Source: Desulfobacteraceae bacterium (lineage in GTDB: Bacteria > Desulfobacterota > DSM-4660 > Desulfatiglandales > Desulfatiglandaceae). From it: a stretch of DNA of 10,307 nucleotides. The translations under genes were made by a program, and so were the position numbers. Every line of letters starts with the position of its first letter. The first letter of the stretch is position 1. The DNA is taken from assembly GCA_030611815.1 (NCBI GenBank), contig JAUWPC010000104.1, positions 1 through 10,307 of the forward strand, read 5' to 3'. Of this stretch, positions 4,513 to 10,307 are shown piece after piece. The notes beneath the pieces are model-generated. The model saw nothing but the letters and a program-made list of their open reading frames with translations. It was not told the DNA's origin and made no database searches.

Positions 4513-6381
4513 ATGAGCTGGATTATTTTTCTGATCCTATTTCCATTGGCCCCTGCCGTGCTTCTTCTCCTGTTCCGATCCGTTTCCGTTCAGAAATGGA
4601 TCGTGCTCGTCGCCTCGGCGCTCATCTGCGTCGCCGCCATCGGCCTTGCCGTCACCTGCACGGGGGCACAGCCGAAATATTTCAGCATCACATCCAGCGT
4701 GGTGAACAAGCTCGTCATTGCGGGAGACATCATCCTCGCGCTGGCTTTTCTGTTTGTGTGCAGACGGCTTTCTCTGAAATGGTACTGGATTCCACTTCTG
4801 GTGATCGTCCAATATGGCGCCGTGGTCTTCTACGACCTGAGCGGGAGGGTTCCCGCGGTCACACAACCTCTTTTCGTGGATAACCTCTCCGTGATCATGG
4901 CTTTGATCATCGGAATCGTCGGCTGCCTGATCACGGTCTACACCGTGGGCTATATGAAACACTACCACGAGGAGCACCCCGACGTACCCGATCGGCGAGG
5001 CTCGTTTCTGGCCGCCATTTTTCTCTTTTTCTTTGCCATGTACGGGATCATCTTTTCCAACAGCATCACGTGGATCTACTTTTTCTGGGAAATCACCACG
5101 CTTTGCTCCTTTATCATGATCAGCTATCCGCGGACCGAAGAGGCGTGGCACAACGCCTTCCGCGCCCTGTGGATGCTGCTGCTGGGGGGGCTGGCCTTTT
5201 CCATGGCCATCCTCTATGCATCGGACTCCTGCGGCACCGTGGACTTCCGGCATCTGCTGCAGATGAACAAGAGCGCCGTTCTTCTCCCCATTCTCCTCAT
5301 CTGTTTCGCGGGCATGAACAAGGCAGCCCAGTTTCCCTTTGCAAAGTGGCTCCTGGGCGCCATGGTGGCACCCACCCCCTCTTCCGCCCTGCTTCACTCC
5401 AGCACCATGGTGAAAGCCGGTGTCTACATCTGCCTCAGGTGTTCCCCGATCCTGGAGAATACCGCGTCCGGTGCCGTGGTCGCGCTCATCGGCGGACTGA
5501 GCTTCCTGGCAGGCTCGGCGATTGCCATTTCCCAGCGGGACGGGAAAAAGGTTCTGGCCTATTCCACCATCGGCAACCTGGGACTCATCATTCTCTGCGC
5601 CGGCGTGGGTTCGCACTGGGCCCTCTGGGCGGCCGTGCTCCTGATCATCTTTCACGCACTGGCAAAGGCCCTGATGTTTCTCGCCGTGGGCACGGTGGAA
5701 CAGCAGACGGGAAGCCGCGACATTGAAGACATGCACGGCCTGATTTCGAGGATGCCCCTTCTGACCATCACCATGCTCGTGGGAATCGCCGGCATGTTTC
5801 TCGCGCCCTTCGGCATGCTGATCAGCAAATGGGCCGTGCTCGAGGCTATGGCCATCCGGAGCCCGATCTATCCCCCCATCGTCATCTTCGGCGGTTCGCT
5901 CATGCTCTTTTTCTGGGCGAAATGGATGGGCAAGCTCATTGCCGTGGTCGGACCGGCGCCGCAACGGGAAAGAGGGATCGGCATCGAGTGGACCGCCCTT
6001 TTCGGACTGGCCGTGCTCACGGTCCTGACCTGTGCCCTCTACCCGTTCGTTGGCTACTACCTGATCCAGCCCCTGTATGGTCAGGATCCGATCCTGAGCC
6101 AGGGATCGATCTGCATGGTGGGCATCATGTTGGGCCTGATGGTCCTGCTTCCTCTGGGGTTTTTCATCCACTGGAAGAACCTCGTCCATGTGGAGCCTTA
6201 CCTCTCCGGAGCCAATGTGTCCGATCCCCATCAATTCATGGGCTCCCTCGGTAATGCACGGCAATGGTCCTTCAGGAACTACTATATGGGGAAGTTCTTC
6301 AGTGAGGAAAAGCTGTTTCGCGGATCCCTGGTGGGATCCATAGCGCTGATGGTTCTCATGTTTGTCATGGAGAAGCTATGA
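4513..6381 (+). CDS. echA: Ech hydrogenase subunit EchA (NuoL/NuoM-like proton-channel subunit)
   Basis: This 622-residue, very hydrophobic protein (about 14-16 membrane helices) is the antiporter-like subunit of a group 4 membrane-bound [NiFe]-hydrogenase. The Mrp/Nuo antiporter signature is clear: a helix glutamate in FFWEITTLCSF (E193); lysines in AGMNKAAQFPFAKW (K270, K278); the block APTPSSALLHSSTMVKAGVY (286-305); HALAKALMFLAVG (H381, K385); and SKW (K439), the usual positions of the ion-relay residues. It should couple electron flow to H+ or Na+ movement in the inner membrane. Length fits EchA; CooM-type subunits are about twice as long. It is the first gene of the operon behind a good promoter, with GGGGAA before the ATG. 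The stop overlaps the next start by four bases (ATGA), implying coupled translation. Confidence 0.93.
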   Translation: MSWIIFLILFPLAPAVLLLLFRSVSVQKWIVLVASALICVAAIGLAVTCTGAQPKYFSITSSVVNKLVIAGDIILALAFLFVCRRLSLKWYWIPLLVIVQYGAVVFYDLSGRVPAVTQPLFVDNLSVIMALIIGIVGCLITVYTVGYMKHYHEEHPDVPDRRGSFLAAIFLFFFAMYGIIFSNSITWIYFFWEITTLCSFIMISYPRTEEAWHNAFRALWMLLLGGLAFSMAILYASDSCGTVDFRHLLQMNKSAVLLPILLICFAGMNKAAQFPFAKWLLGAMVAPTPSSALLHSSTMVKAGVYICLRCSPILENTASGAVVALIGGLSFLAGSAIAISQRDGKKVLAYSTIGNLGLIILCAGVGSHWALWAAVLLIIFHALAKALMFLAVGTVEQQTGSRDIEDMHGLISRMPLLTITMLVGIAGMFLAPFGMLISKWAVLEAMAIRSPIYPPIVIFGGSLMLFFWAKWMGKLIAVVGPAPQRERGIGIEWTALFGLAVLTVLTCALYPFVGYYLIQPLYGQDPILSQGSICMVGIMLGLMVLLPLGFFIHWKNLVHVEPYLSGANVSDPHQFMGSLGNARQWSFRNYYMGKFFSEEKLFRGSLVGSIALMVLMFVMEKL

Positions 6382-7235
6382 ATGCCTTTTTCTGGATCGC
6401 CGGATATATCCTGCTCGCCCCGGTGCTGGGCGGCCTGATCAACGGGTGTGACCGCATCATCACGGCACGCATGCAAAGCCGGGTGGGCCCGCCCGTGCTC
6501 CAGCCCTTCTATGACGTGTTCAAGCTCATGGAAAAAGACAACCTCACCGTGAACAGATTTCACGGTTACTACCTGTTCATTTTTCTTGCCTTCATGCTGG
6601 TGAGCGGGGCCATGTTTTTTGGGGGCCAGGATCTTCTCATGGTCATCTTTGCCTTTATCGTCGCGGACATGTTTCTCGTTCTCGGCGCCTACTCCACAAA
6701 TTCCCCCTACAGTTCCATCGGCGCCGAGAGGGAGCTTCTGCAGATGCTGGCCGCCGAACCGATGATGCTTCTCTCCGCCGTGGGCTTCTACATGGTGACG
6801 GGCAGCTTCCACGTTTCCGAAATCGTCGCCTGTGACAAGTCCCTGATTCTCTATCTGCCCGGCGTTTTTGCGGGATTCTGCTATGTGCTGACGATCAAAC
6901 TCAGGAAATCCCCCTTTGATCTTTCCACCTCCCACCACGCGCATCAGGAACTGGTCAAGGGAATCACCACCGAATTCGCCGGACCTTCCCTGGCACTGAT
7001 CGAGATCGAGCACTGGTACGAAACGATCCTGCTCCTGGGAATGATCTATCTCTTTTTCGCTTTTAACCCGATCGTGGCCGTTCTTGTGACCTTGTTTATC
7101 TATTTCCTCGAGATTCTGATCGACAATGCAAACGCGCGGGTCAAATGGGAACTCATGCTGAAGTCCGCCTGGCTTGCTACCATAATTCTCGGGGGGGGCA
7201 ACCTGCTGGTGCTTTATTTTATTCTTCACGGATGA
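6378..7235 (+). CDS. echB: Ech hydrogenase subunit EchB (NuoH-like membrane subunit)
   Basis: The 285-residue protein is the NuoH/HycD homologue that anchors the hydrophilic arm to the membrane. Seen motifs are the first-loop signature RMQSRVGPPVLQPFYDVFKL with MEKD after it (31-54), SSIGAERELLQMLAAEP (112-128) and the cytoplasmic loop RKSPFDLSTSHHAHQELVKG (176-195) ending in EFAGPSLALIEIEHWYE. About eight membrane helices can be counted, and length is normal for the family. In complex I this subunit forms the floor of the quinone chamber. In Ech the ferredoxin-reacting complex has no known quinone, so the conserved acidic loop is thought to start the ion-translocating charge path. GGAG lies inside the end of echA, and the ATG overlaps the echA stop. 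Confidence 0.93.
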   Translation: MNAFFWIAGYILLAPVLGGLINGCDRIITARMQSRVGPPVLQPFYDVFKLMEKDNLTVNRFHGYYLFIFLAFMLVSGAMFFGGQDLLMVIFAFIVADMFLVLGAYSTNSPYSSIGAERELLQMLAAEPMMLLSAVGFYMVTGSFHVSEIVACDKSLILYLPGVFAGFCYVLTIKLRKSPFDLSTSHHAHQELVKGITTEFAGPSLALIEIEHWYETILLLGMIYLFFAFNPIVAVLVTLFIYFLEILIDNANARVKWELMLKSAWLATIILGGGNLLVLYFILHG

Positions 7236-7245
7236 AGGAGGCGTG

Positions 7246-7713
7246 ATGGCGTTTATCGAGAAGTCTCCCTGGATCTTTCACTTCGACGGTTCCAGTTGCA
7301 ACGGTTGCGACATCGAGGTGCTGGCCTGCTTGACACCCATGTACGACGTGGAAAGGTTCGGCGTAATCAATACCGGCAACCCGAAGCACTCGGATATCTT
7401 CCTGATCACAGGCTCCATCAATAACCAGAACAAGCCGGTCGTGGAAGCCATCTACAATCAAATGGGGGATCCCAAAGTGGTGATTGCCATTGGCACCTGC
7501 GCCACGAGCGGCCATTTTTTTGCGGAATGTTACAACATCCTCGGAGGTGTGGATACAACGATCCCGGTGGATGTGTACATCCCGGGATGCGCGGTCCGTC
7601 CCGAGGCGATCATTGACAGCGTGGTCCAGGCTATGGCGATCCTGGGAGAGAAACGGAAGAAGCGCAAAACCAACGGGGGAGCACTGCCGGCGGAGGCAGG
7701 CATCAAAACATAG
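7246..7713 (+). CDS. echC: Ech hydrogenase small subunit EchC (NuoB-like, proximal [4Fe-4S])
   Basis: The 155-residue soluble subunit is homologous to NuoB and to hydrogenase small subunits. It binds one [4Fe-4S] cluster close to the Ni-Fe site. The ligands expected for the family are present: C18 and C21 in SSCNGCDIE, C85 in GTCATSG and C115 in IPGC. I chose the ATG at 7246, four bases after AAGGAGG; the GTG just before it would be too close. The gene follows echB by 10 bases. The C-terminal 20 or so residues after GEKRKKRK are basic and then low-complexity and carry no motif. A 50-base gap with a hairpin follows, the largest in the operon. Confidence 0.93.
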   Translation: MAFIEKSPWIFHFDGSSCNGCDIEVLACLTPMYDVERFGVINTGNPKHSDIFLITGSINNQNKPVVEAIYNQMGDPKVVIAIGTCATSGHFFAECYNILGGVDTTIPVDVYIPGCAVRPEAIIDSVVQAMAILGEKRKKRKTNGGALPAEAGIKT

Positions 7714-7723
7714 GGTATAAAGA

Positions 7724-7750
7724 GTGGCCGCAACAGACTTCGGCGGTCAC
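7724..7750 (+). promoter_or_regulatory. Intercistronic hairpin between echC and echD
   Basis: GTGGCCGC (7724-7731) pairs with GCGGTCAC (7743-7750) over eight bases with one G-U wobble and an 11-base loop. There is no T-run after it, so it does not look like a terminator. An mRNA-processing or stability element that adjusts subunit ratios is a possible role. Confidence 0.5.
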
Positions 7751-7763
7751 AAAACGAGGGCCG

Positions 7764-8153
7764 ATGATGTTCGAAGAACAGGAAATCGTACAAGTCACAA
7801 GAGAGGAACTCCTGGACAGGATCCTCAGCATGTCGAATGAGGGGTACCGGCTTGTTCAGATCGGTTGCACAAAGATGGAGGCGTTCCAGATCGATTACAC
7901 ATTCGATAAGGATTACAAGTTTCTGGATCTCCGTCTGATGATCCCGATCGAAGATGCCCAGTTACCCAGTATCACGGGCGTCTACGGATGCGCCTTTACC
8001 TATGAGAATGAACTCCACGATCTCTTCGGGATCCAGGTAGAGGGCATCAGCCTCAATTACGACGGAAATTTTTACCGGATCCCTGTTGTGGCTCCCTTCA
8101 ACATTCCGGGGAAGGAGCACGAACCGGAAGAAACCCCGGAAAGCAAGGAATAG
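7764..8153 (+). CDS. echD: Ech hydrogenase subunit EchD (NuoC-like)
   Basis: This 129-residue soluble protein matches the 30-kDa subunit family of complex I (NuoC) by the block YENELHDLFGIQVEG (about 91-105), equivalent to the E-R-E-x-x-D-L-F-G-I signature. It holds no metal motif; in the family it packs against the large subunit and stabilises the hydrophilic arm. Two ATG codons stand in a row. The second (7767) has better spacing, about six bases, from the GAGGG site at 7756-7760, so the protein may begin one residue later. The end is acidic and proline-rich (EHEPEETPESKE). echE follows three bases after the stop. Confidence 0.9.
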   Translation: MMFEEQEIVQVTREELLDRILSMSNEGYRLVQIGCTKMEAFQIDYTFDKDYKFLDLRLMIPIEDAQLPSITGVYGCAFTYENELHDLFGIQVEGISLNYDGNFYRIPVVAPFNIPGKEHEPEETPESKE

Positions 8154-8156
8154 ATT

Positions 8157-9236
8157 ATGCAAAACCGAACGGTAATTCCCTTTGGCCCGCAACATCCGGT
8201 TCTGCCGGAGCCGATTCATTTCGACCTGGTGCTGGAGGACGAAACGGTGGTCGAGGCGATTCCGTCCATTGGCTTCATTCACCGGGGACTCGAACTCCTA
8301 TGCCGAAAGAAGCCCTACCAGGACATGGTCTACATCGCCGAACGAATCTGCGGAATCTGCAGCTTCATCCACGGGCTGGGATATTCGCAGGGCGTCGAAA
8401 AGATCATGGAGATCCCGATCCCGGAACGTGCGCTCTACCTGCGTGTCTTCTGGAGCGAACTTTCCAGAATTCACAGCCACCTGCTCTGGCTCGGCCTGAC
8501 GGCCGACGCGGCCGGCTTTGAGAGCCTGTTCAACCACTGCTGGCGCGTGCGTGAATACATACTCGATGTGATAGAGGAAACGGCAGGCGGACGCGTCATC
8601 TTCGGCGTCTGCAAGGTGGGCGGTGTCCGCCGGGACGTGGACAACGACACGCTCAAGCGGATCCTTGCCCGCCTGGAAGAAATCGAGGCGGACTACAACA
8701 CCATCGCCGATGTTTTCAAGAAAGACTACACGATGAGGCACCGGTTTTCCGGCGTGGGCGTGCTTTCCAAGGAAGATGCCTACAAACTCGGGGCTGTGGG
8801 GCCCACCGCCCGGGGCAGCGATGTGGCGCAGGATCTGCGGAAACTCGGCTATGCCGTATACGACGAACTCGACTTTGAACCCGTTACCGAGAGTGACGGA
8901 GACTGTTACGCGCGGTGCCTGGTAAGGATCCGGGAAGTCAACGAGTCGTTTCAGCTCATCCGGCAGGCCGTGGAAAAGATCCCGGGGGGGGCCGTGGACC
9001 TGAAGGTGAAGGGTTTTCCCGAGGGGGAGTTTTTTTCCAGGCTCGAACAGCCTCGCGGCGAAGTGGTCTACTATGTGAAGGGGAACGGAACGAAGTTCCT
9101 GGACCGATTCCGCGTGAGGACCCCCACCTTTGCAAACATACCGGCCCTGGTGCAGATGCTGGGAGGCTGTGACCTGGCGGATGTGCCGGTGATCATTTTG
9201 TCCATCGACCCCTGTATTAGTTGCATGGAGAGATAG
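8157..9236 (+). CDS. echE: Ech hydrogenase large subunit EchE ([NiFe] site)
   Basis: The 359-residue catalytic subunit (NuoD homologue) reduces protons or oxidises H2 at the Ni-Fe centre. Both metal-binding motifs are intact: ERICGIC at 62-68 (C65, C68) and DPCISCMER at 351-359 (C353, C356). Complex I NuoD lacks these cysteines, so this is a true hydrogenase. Other family blocks are GPQHPVLPEPIHFDL (10-24), IGFIHRGLE (38-46) and RIHSHLLWLG (104-113). The protein ends directly at the second motif. Most large subunits carry an extra C-terminal peptide that a HycI/HybD-type protease removes after metal insertion; here there is none to remove. AAGGAA lies six bases before the ATG. echF follows four bases after the stop. 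Confidence 0.95.
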   Translation: MQNRTVIPFGPQHPVLPEPIHFDLVLEDETVVEAIPSIGFIHRGLELLCRKKPYQDMVYIAERICGICSFIHGLGYSQGVEKIMEIPIPERALYLRVFWSELSRIHSHLLWLGLTADAAGFESLFNHCWRVREYILDVIEETAGGRVIFGVCKVGGVRRDVDNDTLKRILARLEEIEADYNTIADVFKKDYTMRHRFSGVGVLSKEDAYKLGAVGPTARGSDVAQDLRKLGYAVYDELDFEPVTESDGDCYARCLVRIREVNESFQLIRQAVEKIPGGAVDLKVKGFPEGEFFSRLEQPRGEVVYYVKGNGTKFLDRFRVRTPTFANIPALVQMLGGCDLADVPVIILSIDPCISCMER

Positions 9237-9240
9237 AAAC

Positions 9241-9717
9241 ATGCAGGACACCACCGTATTACCCATATGGAAAACGATTACGAAAAGCTTGGTTGAAAGT
9301 CTCTTTGGCAAACGGGCCTGCAAGATGTATCCGGTGCAGGAACCCGTGTTCTTTGAAAGAACGCGCGGCCGCATCGAGATCGAGTCTTCCAAATGCATTG
9401 TGTGCACCCTTTGCGCAAAAAAATGTCCTGCCGGGGCCATCGTGGTAGACAAGGAGAAGAACACCTGGCAGATCGACCGGTTCCGGTGCATTCTCTGCAA
9501 CGCCTGCATGGAAATCTGCAAGCCCGACGCCCTGACCATGGTGAACCAGTACGCGGGCCCTGTGGTAAGCAACCAGATCGAAAGCGTTCCCGTCACCCCG
9601 CCAAAACGCAAGAAGAAACCTGAGGCACCTCCCTCTGCCACGGAAAAGGCCGAAGCGGCCCCACCCGCCGAAGAAAAACTCGAGGCACCCGAACCCACGG
9701 AAGGTGAAAACGGGTAG
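9241..9717 (+). CDS. echF: Ech hydrogenase ferredoxin-like subunit EchF (2x[4Fe-4S])
   Basis: The 158-residue NuoI-like subunit carries two classic cluster motifs: C52-x2-C55-x2-C58-x3-CP62 and C83-x2-C86-x2-C89-x3-CKP93. It is the likely entry or exit point for electrons from soluble ferredoxin and passes them to EchC. An N-terminal amphipathic part (LPIWKTITKSLVESLFGKR) fits docking at the membrane arm, as in NuoI. After about residue 118 the fold is over, and a 40-residue tail made almost only of P, A, E, K and T follows. The tail is not needed for the clusters and is longer than I would expect for EchF. It is the last gene of the operon. The inverted repeat begins 24 bases after its stop. 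Confidence 0.93.
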   Translation: MQDTTVLPIWKTITKSLVESLFGKRACKMYPVQEPVFFERTRGRIEIESSKCIVCTLCAKKCPAGAIVVDKEKNTWQIDRFRCILCNACMEICKPDALTMVNQYAGPVVSNQIESVPVTPPKRKKKPEAPPSATEKAEAAPPAEEKLEAPEPTEGENG

Positions 9718-9718
9718 G

Positions 9719-9731
9719 GCTCCCTGGGAGC
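9719..9731 (+). terminator. Short hairpin after echF
   Basis: GCTCCCTGGGAGC is a near-perfect palindrome two bases after the echF stop. There is no T-run behind it, so it is at best a weak or non-canonical end of the operon. Confidence 0.25.
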
Positions 9732-9741
9732 GGAAACGGGG

Positions 9742-9880
9742 TCGGGGCTATGGATCAGATTCAGGGCATACATCCTTCACCTCGCTTGACTCAAGTAACC
9801 CTATAAAATAGAGTGACACTATCGGGCGGTTGACTAAACCTTACCCGAGAGGGCTTCTGCGTACGCTTTCCCTCTCAACA
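9742..9880 (-). repeat. Right arm of the 139-bp inverted repeat
   Basis: It is the reverse complement of 1-139 with four differences. One of them, the base equivalent to 81, turns an A-U into a G-U pair inside the ACTCTA/TAGAGT hairpin and so keeps the stem. The match stops at the echF side just where the 16-mer AACGGGGTCGGGGCTA (9735-9750) overlaps; that 16-mer also occurs inverted at 1072-1087. This copy lacks the extra hairpin region that follows the left arm. Confidence 0.9.
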
Positions 9881-9957
9881 ATGAACCAGCGCCAGGTTCA
9901 AACGCAACTAAGGGGTTAACTTGGCTGCAGAATCATTGAGCGAACAGATCCAAAAAC
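9881..9957. other. Short spacer between repeat arm and yhbY
   Basis: A frame open from 9912 runs through the yhbY ribosome binding site and stops inside yhbY (ending RRYMWKN). It may be the tail of a gene cut off by the repeat, but its 20-odd codons show no recognisable family. No clear promoter is visible for yhbY, so its transcription may come from upstream or from within the repeat. Confidence 0.3.
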
Positions 9958-9967
9958 GGAGGTATAT

Positions 9968-10279
9968 GTGGAAAAACTGAAAGGTTATCAGAAGAAATAT
10001 CTAAAGGGACTTGTCCACGGTATGAAACCACTGGTTTTTGTCGGCCAGAAGGGACTCTCCCCTACTGTAACCAAAGCTGTTGATGAGTCATTGGAAAAAC
10101 ATGAGCTTATTAAGGTAAAATTTATTGATTTCAAGGAAAAAGGTCAGAAAGAAGAGATAGCTGGCGACATTGAAAAAGAAACCGCATCTGAGTTGGTGGG
10201 GATGATTGGTCATATTGCAATTTTTTATCGTCAGCAGAAGGATCCCGAAAAAAGAAAGATCAATGTTCCAAAGCGGTAG
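9968..10279 (+). CDS. yhbY: YhbY-family ribosome assembly RNA-binding protein (CRM domain)
   Basis: The 103-residue protein is a single CRM domain, the RNA-binding fold of YhbY, which associates with large ribosomal subunit precursors. Typical features are LKGLVHGMKPLVFVGQKGLS (12-31) with the G-x-x-G loop GQKG at 26-29, VDESLEKHELIKVKF (38-52) and GHIAIFYRQ near 81-89. Length is close to the usual 97-105. The start is GTG at 9968 with GGAGG five bases upstream; the overlapping ATG at 9966 leads to a stop after four codons. It appears more AT-rich than the ech genes, in keeping with a separate origin of the two sides of the repeat. It is a housekeeping gene with no functional link to ech. Confidence 0.92.
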   Translation: MEKLKGYQKKYLKGLVHGMKPLVFVGQKGLSPTVTKAVDESLEKHELIKVKFIDFKEKGQKEEIAGDIEKETASELVGMIGHIAIFYRQQKDPEKRKINVPKR

Positions 10280-10307
10280 ATGGCGCAAATTAAAAATTGA
10301 TGACCCC
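10280..10307. repeat. Window end with second TTGATGACCCC motif
   Basis: The last bases after yhbY include TTGATGACCCC (10297-10307), identical to the motif beside the RAYT remnant at 840-850. Another RAYT-type element may begin just beyond the window. Confidence 0.3.

Noticed and set aside
4537..6264. 575-codon open frame antisense to echA
   Set aside because: It is a mirror of echA codon bias: rich in H, D, G, E and Q with no recognisable domain, while the sense strand encodes a perfect Nuo-type subunit.
6282..7229. 315-codon open frame antisense to echB
   Set aside because: Shadow of a strongly conserved sense gene, with no family features.
4513..9717. Complex I (nuo) or CO-induced hydrogenase (coo) instead of ech
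   Set aside because: EchE keeps all four nickel-binding cysteines, which NuoD lacks. EchA is about 620 residues, not the roughly 1200 of CooM, and the gene order with the ferredoxin subunit last is that of ech.
8298..9773. 491-codon open frame antisense to echE and echF
   Set aside because: Shadow frame beginning in the inverted repeat; the sense strand has intact hydrogenase motifs throughout.

Overview
The window looks like a piece of a strictly anaerobic bacterial chromosome, most likely Desulfobacterota (syntrophic or sulfate-reducing 'deltaproteobacteria'). That placement is an inference from gene content: an Ech-type energy-converting [NiFe]-hydrogenase, a QueG-like double-cluster Fe-S protein, a signal-less BtuF-like protein, and many remnants of REP-associated tyrosine transposases (RAYTs). 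The ech genes look more GC-rich than yhbY and than the decayed left third.

Left part (1-1048): a 139-bp repeat arm at the window edge runs into about 200 bases of strongly hairpin-forming DNA with no convincing gene. It is followed by a small two-helix membrane protein and two broken RAYT remnants, one carrying a REP-like insert. Middle left (1055-2672, minus strand): a QueG-like 4Fe-4S protein, then a BtuF-like helical-backbone binding protein without signal peptide, probably a two-gene operon with a corrinoid theme. Next (2673-4088): a 41-bp palindrome, a scrap of a glyoxalase-fold (VOC) gene, and a kup potassium-transporter gene that has lost its central membrane region in frame and has its 3' end replaced by the REP/RAYT repeat.

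Right part (4421-9717, plus strand): a sigma-70-like promoter and a complete six-gene operon echABCDEF. EchA (NuoL/M-like antiporter-like) and EchB (NuoH-like) form the membrane arm. EchC (NuoB-like, proximal cluster), EchD (NuoC-like), EchE (NuoD-like, Ni-Fe site) and EchF (two [4Fe-4S] ferredoxin) form the hydrophilic arm. By family knowledge, electrons pass reversibly between ferredoxin and protons while ions cross the membrane. All key cysteine motifs are present. No Ni-Fe maturation genes lie in the window, and EchE ends right after its last metal-binding motif.

Just 24 bp after echF lies an inverted copy (9742-9880) of the left-edge repeat, 135/139 identical, so about 9.6 kb is bounded by inverted repeats. 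After it comes yhbY (ribosome assembly factor, GTG start). The most notable points are the inverted-repeat frame with RNA-like folding, the gutted kup gene ending in a RAYT-derived repeat, and the extension-less EchE. I did not find clear evidence of an undescribed defence or enzymatic system.
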